Shown here in pieces: positions 59,575 through 64,000 of a stretch of DNA of 64,000 nucleotides (the first letter of the stretch is position 1; every line of letters starts with the position of its first letter). The position numbers and the translations under genes were made by a program. The notes under the pieces were generated by a model, which had not been told where the DNA came from, did no database searches, and worked only from the letters and a program-made list of their open reading frames with translations. The stretch comes from Delphinus delphis (taxonomy: Eukaryota > Chordata > Mammalia > Artiodactyla > Delphinidae), in NCBI RefSeq assembly GCF_949987515.2, contig NC_082695.1:72752466-72816465 (forward strand), written 5' to 3'.

Positions 59575-60350
59575 GCGTGCAGGTAGGTGTAAGCATCTGG
59601 AGCCCAGTGGAGCTATCGGGGCAGGGGTGGGACGTTGGGGTCCTCAGCATGTGGTTAGCTTGTGGGGCCTGGGAACTCGGAGAAATGAGGACTAGCGAGA
59701 GGAGAGCACAGGCCCTGGGTCTGTCAGCCTTTGGAGGTCTGGGCGAGGAGGCGTGGCCTCTAACCACGTGTGGCCTCGGGAAGGCTGCGGGGGTGGGGTG
59801 GGGTAGTGGGAGTGGTCAGCAGCATCCGGTGGCAGGAGGACAGTGAGTGTGTGTGGACGTGGCTAGGTGGATGCCCTGGTGATCAGGAGTGGGGGAAGGG
59901 ATGCCCCAGGCAGGAGAGGAAGGAAATGTGGGCATGCAGAGGCAACTCTTCAAAGGAATTTTGCCGTGAACAGGAGTGAAGAGACGTGGCTGCAGCTAAG
60001 CAGGGGCCAGGGTCCTGGAGGATGTTTTCTTTTCTCCAGTTGGGAGATACCAGTGTGTGTGGTTGTGGCAGAGAGGGAGAAGGCGATGCAGAAAGTGGAT
60101 CGGCTCGTGCAGTGAGGTTGGGCTGAAGGCCGAGGGGCCGGCTCTTAGGTGATCACAGCTGTAGAATTTCTGGGCCTACATTTGACATCATCTTGGTGTC
60201 GCCGTAAGTGATCCTTCAGTGTCTCAAGCTAAGGAAATAGGACCAAAATTGACTTAATACACCAGTGATGTCCTGCTGCCCAGTGAATGGCAAATAATTG
60301 TGTGCCTGGCCGTGTGAACAGAAGTTTCCATTTGCAGTTAAAAAGGCGTG
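59575..60350. other. NEDD4L intron 1, G-rich, no exon recognised
   Basis: G-rich on the + strand (ggggtggggtggggtagtggg near 59790). Frames of 70-90 codons lack domains. Confidence 0.5.
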
Positions 60351-60355
60351 GGAGA

Positions 60356-60550
60356 GGGCTTCCCTGGTGGCGCAGTGGTTGAGAGTCCGCCTGCCGATGC
60401 AGGGGACGCGGGCTCGTGCCCCGGTCTGGGAAGATCCCACCTGCCGCGGAGCGGCTGGGCCCGTGAGCCATGGCCGCTGAGCCTGAGCGTCCGGGAGAGG
60501 CCACAGCAGTGAGAGGCCCGCGTACCGCAAAAAAAAAAAAAAAAAAAAAA
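60356..60550 (+). mobile_element. CHR-type SINE, sense, young, internally deleted
   Basis: Exact 11-bp duplication ggcgtgggaga at 60345-60355 and 60551-60561. About 20 bases are missing between gcgtccggg and agaggccac relative to the other copies. Confidence 0.95.
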
Positions 60551-61054
60551 GGCGTGGGAGAATTGAGTCGACATCAAACACAGCTGGTAGCAGACCCACA
60601 TGGAACCCCAAGGAACCAGCGTGGTGACAGCTAGTGCCATAGACCGTAGACCTAGTTTTACACTTCTGTAAATGAAATATCAATCAGAGAATTTCAGACA
60701 GCACAGAGAGGAGATTTGAGAATTTTTTAACCTTTTAAACTGAGCATCAAGCTTGAGAAGTACTGTTCTAATGAGTGGTTGAGAACCACAGTTCACTTTC
60801 TGGGGTCCTCGGACCTTACGTCTCCATTCGAAGCCCTTTTATAGTCTTATATTTTGTATACTGTTATTTTGTAACAATCACCTTCAGTCTTGTTAGAATG
60901 AGGCTGGTCTTAATATACAAAAAGATTAAAAAGTACAGGAAGGGCCGGGAGTGACCAATAATGGACAATTTGATGGATGGGATGAGGTGAGTTGGTAACT
61001 CCCAAATTTTGTAACATCCTGTCACTCCAGGGAGGAGGGACTTCTCAGCTTTCC

Positions 61055-61475
61055 AGTCTTTTTTTTTTTTAATGATTAAAAAAAAATTGAAGTATAGGGA
61101 ATTCCCTGGCAGTCCAGTGGTTAGGACTCTGCACTCTCACTGCCGAGGGCCCGGGTTCAATCCCTGGTAGGGGAACTAAGATCCCATATTCCACATGCTG
61201 TGCGGTGCGGCCAGGAAAAAAAAAAATTGACGTAATGTTAATTTACAATATTATGTTAGTTTCAAGTGTGCAGCAAAGTGATTCAGTTACACATACATAA
61301 ATAGATGTGTGTTTATATGTATATACACTCTTTCAGATTCTTTTCCATTATAATTTATTACAAGATGTTGAGTATAGTTCCTTATGCTATACAGTGGTTC
61401 CTTGTTTACCTGTTTCATACCCAGTAGTGTGTATATGTTAATCCCAAACTCCTACTTTATCTCAGTTTCCCAGTC
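61055..61475 (-). mobile_element. L1 3' end, antisense, split by a CHR-1 SINE
   Basis: The outer text runs aaaattgaagtata, then (after the SINE) aaaattgacgtaatgttaatttac through ccaaactcctactttatc. It resembles the 13.8- and 27.6-kb copies. Confidence 0.75.
61098..61222 (+). mobile_element. CHR-1-type tRNA-derived SINE, sense
   Basis: gggaattccctggcagtccagtgg through tgtgcggtgcggccagg plus A-tail. Related aaaattga-gta text on both sides suggests the target duplication. Confidence 0.9.
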
Positions 61476-62144
61476 TTGTTGTGGTGATTTTAACACCTGG
61501 GCAACAAAGAACTTGCCCTTCTTTGCCAGGTGACCTTAATTCTAGAGTCTGCGAAATGATGGTTTCAAGCAGATGCTCTGGTCTGGGCAGTGGCAGTTTC
61601 AAGGATTTCTTTGCCCTTTTAAAGAATCTGTGGAAACTAAAAACCAGTGTAAAATGATCAAAGGTGAGTCTGTGCCCTTCTTCTTTGGAATGTGTTTGCC
61701 TTTTACGGGGGCTTAGAGAAGCAGGAGACCTTTTAGAATTTTAGGGAAGGAGGATAGTTAAGAAAATTTTAAGTAAGTAATGATATAGACTAGAAAAATG
61801 GAGGGGTAATCTGTATGGCATGAGCAAATAAGGGTTTTTTTGGACCAGCTGATCTGATGAGATTGTCTAATCTGAGATTTTGTCTTGTGTGGGGCAGCCA
61901 CGCACGGGGCCTGATGTTGTGCTGGGAACTGAGATGGCCAGTGGCACACAGCCCTTGCTCTGAGGGTCTCACCTGCTTGAGACGGGCATGTAAACAGCAA
62001 TCACTTGTGGTCAGTGAAGTAGTAGCAATAACTGTGCAGGACGGTGCTGTTGAGTCTGGGCTGTGAAGGTGGGTGGAAAACACTGGTGTCCGGCTTCGAA
62101 AACTGACATCTGAGCTGAGTTTTAGATTAAAATAAGCCAGTAGT

Positions 62145-62350
62145 TAAAATTCAGGCACTTTTCATGTGCTAGGTGCTGATGTGTATATCTGATGAAAACT
62201 CGTGGAGTCTTCACAACAGCTCTTGGAGGTGGGTACTTTTATCTCCATCTCACAGATGGGAAAACTGAGGCACAGAGAGGTTAGCTAACTTGCTTGGGGG
62301 TCACAGAGCTAGTAAGTGGCAGAGCCAGAACTCGAACCAAGGCACTCTGG
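62145..62350 (-). repeat. MIR, antisense
   Basis: 'tcatgtgctaggtgctgatg', then 'gatgggaaaactgaggcacagagaggttagctaacttgc', then 'agagccagaactcgaacc' is a well-preserved MIR in antisense. Confidence 0.9.
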
Positions 62351-62479
62351 CTGCAGAGCCTGTGGGTGGAACCACCACCCCATGGTGTCTCGGAGCATTT
62401 CTCCAGGGAGTGGAGAGGAAGGACAGCAGAGGCATGGGTGGCCCAAGTCACAGGAGGAAGTGGCTCTGTGTGAATAGCC

Positions 62480-62790
62480 TTGTGGACCTTGTCAAGGAAC
62501 TGGAACTTTATCTTCTGAAGTACTTTGAGAACCCACGTAGATCTGTGCTTTTCTAAGGCTCACCACGCAGCACCGGAAGAATGGATGTGAGGTTGGGCCA
62601 CAGTGGGAGGTCCTGCAGCTGGCTGGGCAGAGTTGGTGGTGATGACAGTGGAACCAACCAAGCCGGCGGGGAGGCGGGGTAAATGCAGGAGGTATATAGG
62701 AGACGGAAGGCATTGGATGTGGTTACTGATTGATTAGCTGAGAAAAAGGGAGCAGTCTAGAATAAATCCCCGCCACCCAGGTTTGTTTCA
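62480..62790 (+). mobile_element. L2-like fragment, sense
   Basis: 'cttgtggaccttgtcaaggaactggaactttatcttctga', then 'catggatgtgaggttggg'-type text resembles diverged L2. Moderate support only. Confidence 0.45.
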
Positions 62791-62854
62791 GAAGACTATT
62801 GGATGAGAGGAAGGGAGAAACCCTTTTTAAAATTAAATATTTACTAAATACCTG

Positions 62855-63080
62855 GAACGGTGGTTTTAAACTGTGGAGTAAGCCCCCTGCCCCCTGAAAC
62901 ACTTGGCAGTGCCTGGAGACATTTTTGGTTGTTACAACTTAGGAGGTGCTACCGGCATCTAGTGGGTAAGGCCAGGGATGCTGGTAAACATCCTATAAGG
63001 CACGGGATGGCTGCCGCGATGAAGAACTCTCTGGCCCCAAATGCCAGTAGTGCCAAGGTGCAGAAGCCCTGCACTAGTAT
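62855..63080. mobile_element. MER20-type hAT-Charlie element
   Basis: 'tggagacatttttggttgttacaactt', then 'ggcatctagtgggtaaggccagggatgctggtaaacatcc' matches the MER20 consensus. Second copy in this window. Confidence 0.85.
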
Positions 63081-63260
63081 ATACCAGTTTTACGTGGTTA
63101 TCTAATTTAATCCATTAACCCATCATGTGAGATTATTAAATATTCTTTTCCACGTTTTTCAGATGACAAAAGCAAGGCTTAGAGAGCATGGGTGGCTTGG
63201 CCAGAGCCACAGAGCTAGTTAAGTGCCAGAGTTGGAATTTGAACCCGGGTCTTCTGTCTG
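63081..63260 (-). repeat. MIR-like, antisense
   Basis: 'gatgacaaaagcaaggcttagagagc', then 'cacagagctagttaagtgccagagttggaatttgaacccgg' fits MIR antisense. Confidence 0.75.
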
Positions 63261-64000
63261 TCCCAGTGTAGACGTGCCCTTTTCAGTTCTCCTGCTGTTT
63301 TATTCCTTGCAGAGCTGCAAAGGAAGAGGCACATTGAATTGTGGGGCTCTTTTTTCTATAGTGCTGGCTCCAGACTGGAGAAGGCAGGAAGGAAGGTGGT
63401 TATTTATACGCAGCTCTGCACAGGATCGGATTTTCCAGTCCTGAAGGTCTTACAGCAGGGAGTTCACAGAAGTTATCACTGTCTAGATGTCGGCTTTCTC
63501 CTGCAAATATGAATCTGTACCATCTTTTCCTTTTAAAAATACTACTGTTAAGGTAAAATAAAATGTGAAAATGATCATTTTAAGCCCTATTTATTCCCTG
63601 TGCATATTAACCATTGCAGCTTCTCAGTAATTTAATTACTGAGTGTCCCTTGGGGGAGAGATTGGGAGGGTCATTCGGGACTGCTCTGGATTTAGAGATA
63701 GCAGAACTGTTAAAAATACCTTGATTTGCCAGAGGTGAGGAGCCCTTTTGAGAATTAGTTTGCTTTAGTGTGGTCTGGAATGACAAGAGGGCTTTTGATG
63801 GCTCAAGAGAGAGTGTGGGGTTTAGAATTCTGTCAGCTGCTGTCTGCTTTTAATGGTTATTATCTGGTTCCCAGGCAGCCTTCCTTGGTGGCCCGTGAGA
63901 GTAGAGGCTTAGGGACAGAGTTTCCACATTTGAACTCTCTGTAATGTCATCTTACCGGTGTTTTCAAGGTTATGCATTTTAAGATACAGTCTTTCGATGG
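63261..64000. other. NEDD4L intron 1, no exon recognised
   Basis: Unique-looking intronic DNA to the window end. No C2-domain exon of NEDD4L seen. Confidence 0.5.

Larger units (their letters stand above)
45368..64000 (+). other. NEDD4L: NEDD4L intron 1, 5' portion
   Basis: The intron starts with a strong donor (GTGAGC after GAG) at 45368. No acceptor followed by the C2-domain exon (human continuation GESRILRV...) was recognised before the window ends. Intron 1 is therefore at least 18.6 kb here, in keeping with the very long human gene. Alternative NEDD4L first exons are known in mammals; I could not identify one here. Confidence 0.8.

Overview
The window is mammalian nuclear DNA, most likely from a cetacean (whale or dolphin). 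The main evidence is more than a dozen copies of the tRNA-derived CHR-type SINE (head like gcttccctggtggcgcagtg, body rich in gccgcggagcggctgggcc, A-rich tail), many with intact target-site duplications. These are known from cetaceans and hippos. Cetartiodactyl-type L1 3' ends, old MIR, L2, MER5, MER20, MaLR-like and Tigger repeats support a laurasiatherian genome. No bacterial, plasmid or CRISPR features are seen. This is essentially a one-gene window.

The only protein-coding exon I can support lies in a CpG island at about 44.43-45.83 kb. The ATG at 45320 opens MATGLGEAVYGLSEDE and runs into a consensus splice donor (GAG|GTGAGC) at 45368. I recognise this as the first coding exon of NEDD4L (NEDD4-2), a C2-WW-HECT ubiquitin ligase. 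The gene is on the + strand. From 45368 to the end of the window is the start of intron 1; no further coding exon was recognised.

Layout: 1-44.3 kb is intergenic or upstream DNA without recognisable exons. It is filled with layered transposons: an antisense L1 cut by MER1B at 4.85-6.1 kb; CHR SINEs at 9.7, 11.1, 12.9, 18.1-18.7, 22.3, 30.1, 32.0, 33.2, 38.3 and 39.7 kb; L1 3' ends at 13.8, 17.5, 23.3 and 42.9 kb; a several-layer nest at 25.5-27.3 kb with an internally deleted Tigger; and a mariner MITE inside a MIR at 28.4 kb. The segment 44.3-45.8 kb is the promoter, CpG island and exon 1. From 45.8 to 49.5 kb is a stretch with few recognisable transposons and a 40-bp GT/GC alternating tract. 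From 49.5 to 64 kb the intron is again invaded by SINEs, an L1 3' end with an apparent 3' transduction at 54.4 kb, an LTR-like unit at 58 kb, L2, MER20 and MIR.

The most notable structures are a roughly 275-bp inverted duplication at 17.2/19.7 kb, the L1 3' transduction, the Tigger nest, and an open in-frame 5' extension upstream of the NEDD4L ATG with a well-placed CUG. I found no convincing new biological system. Repeat subfamily names are from memory of consensus sequences and should be read as family-level calls.
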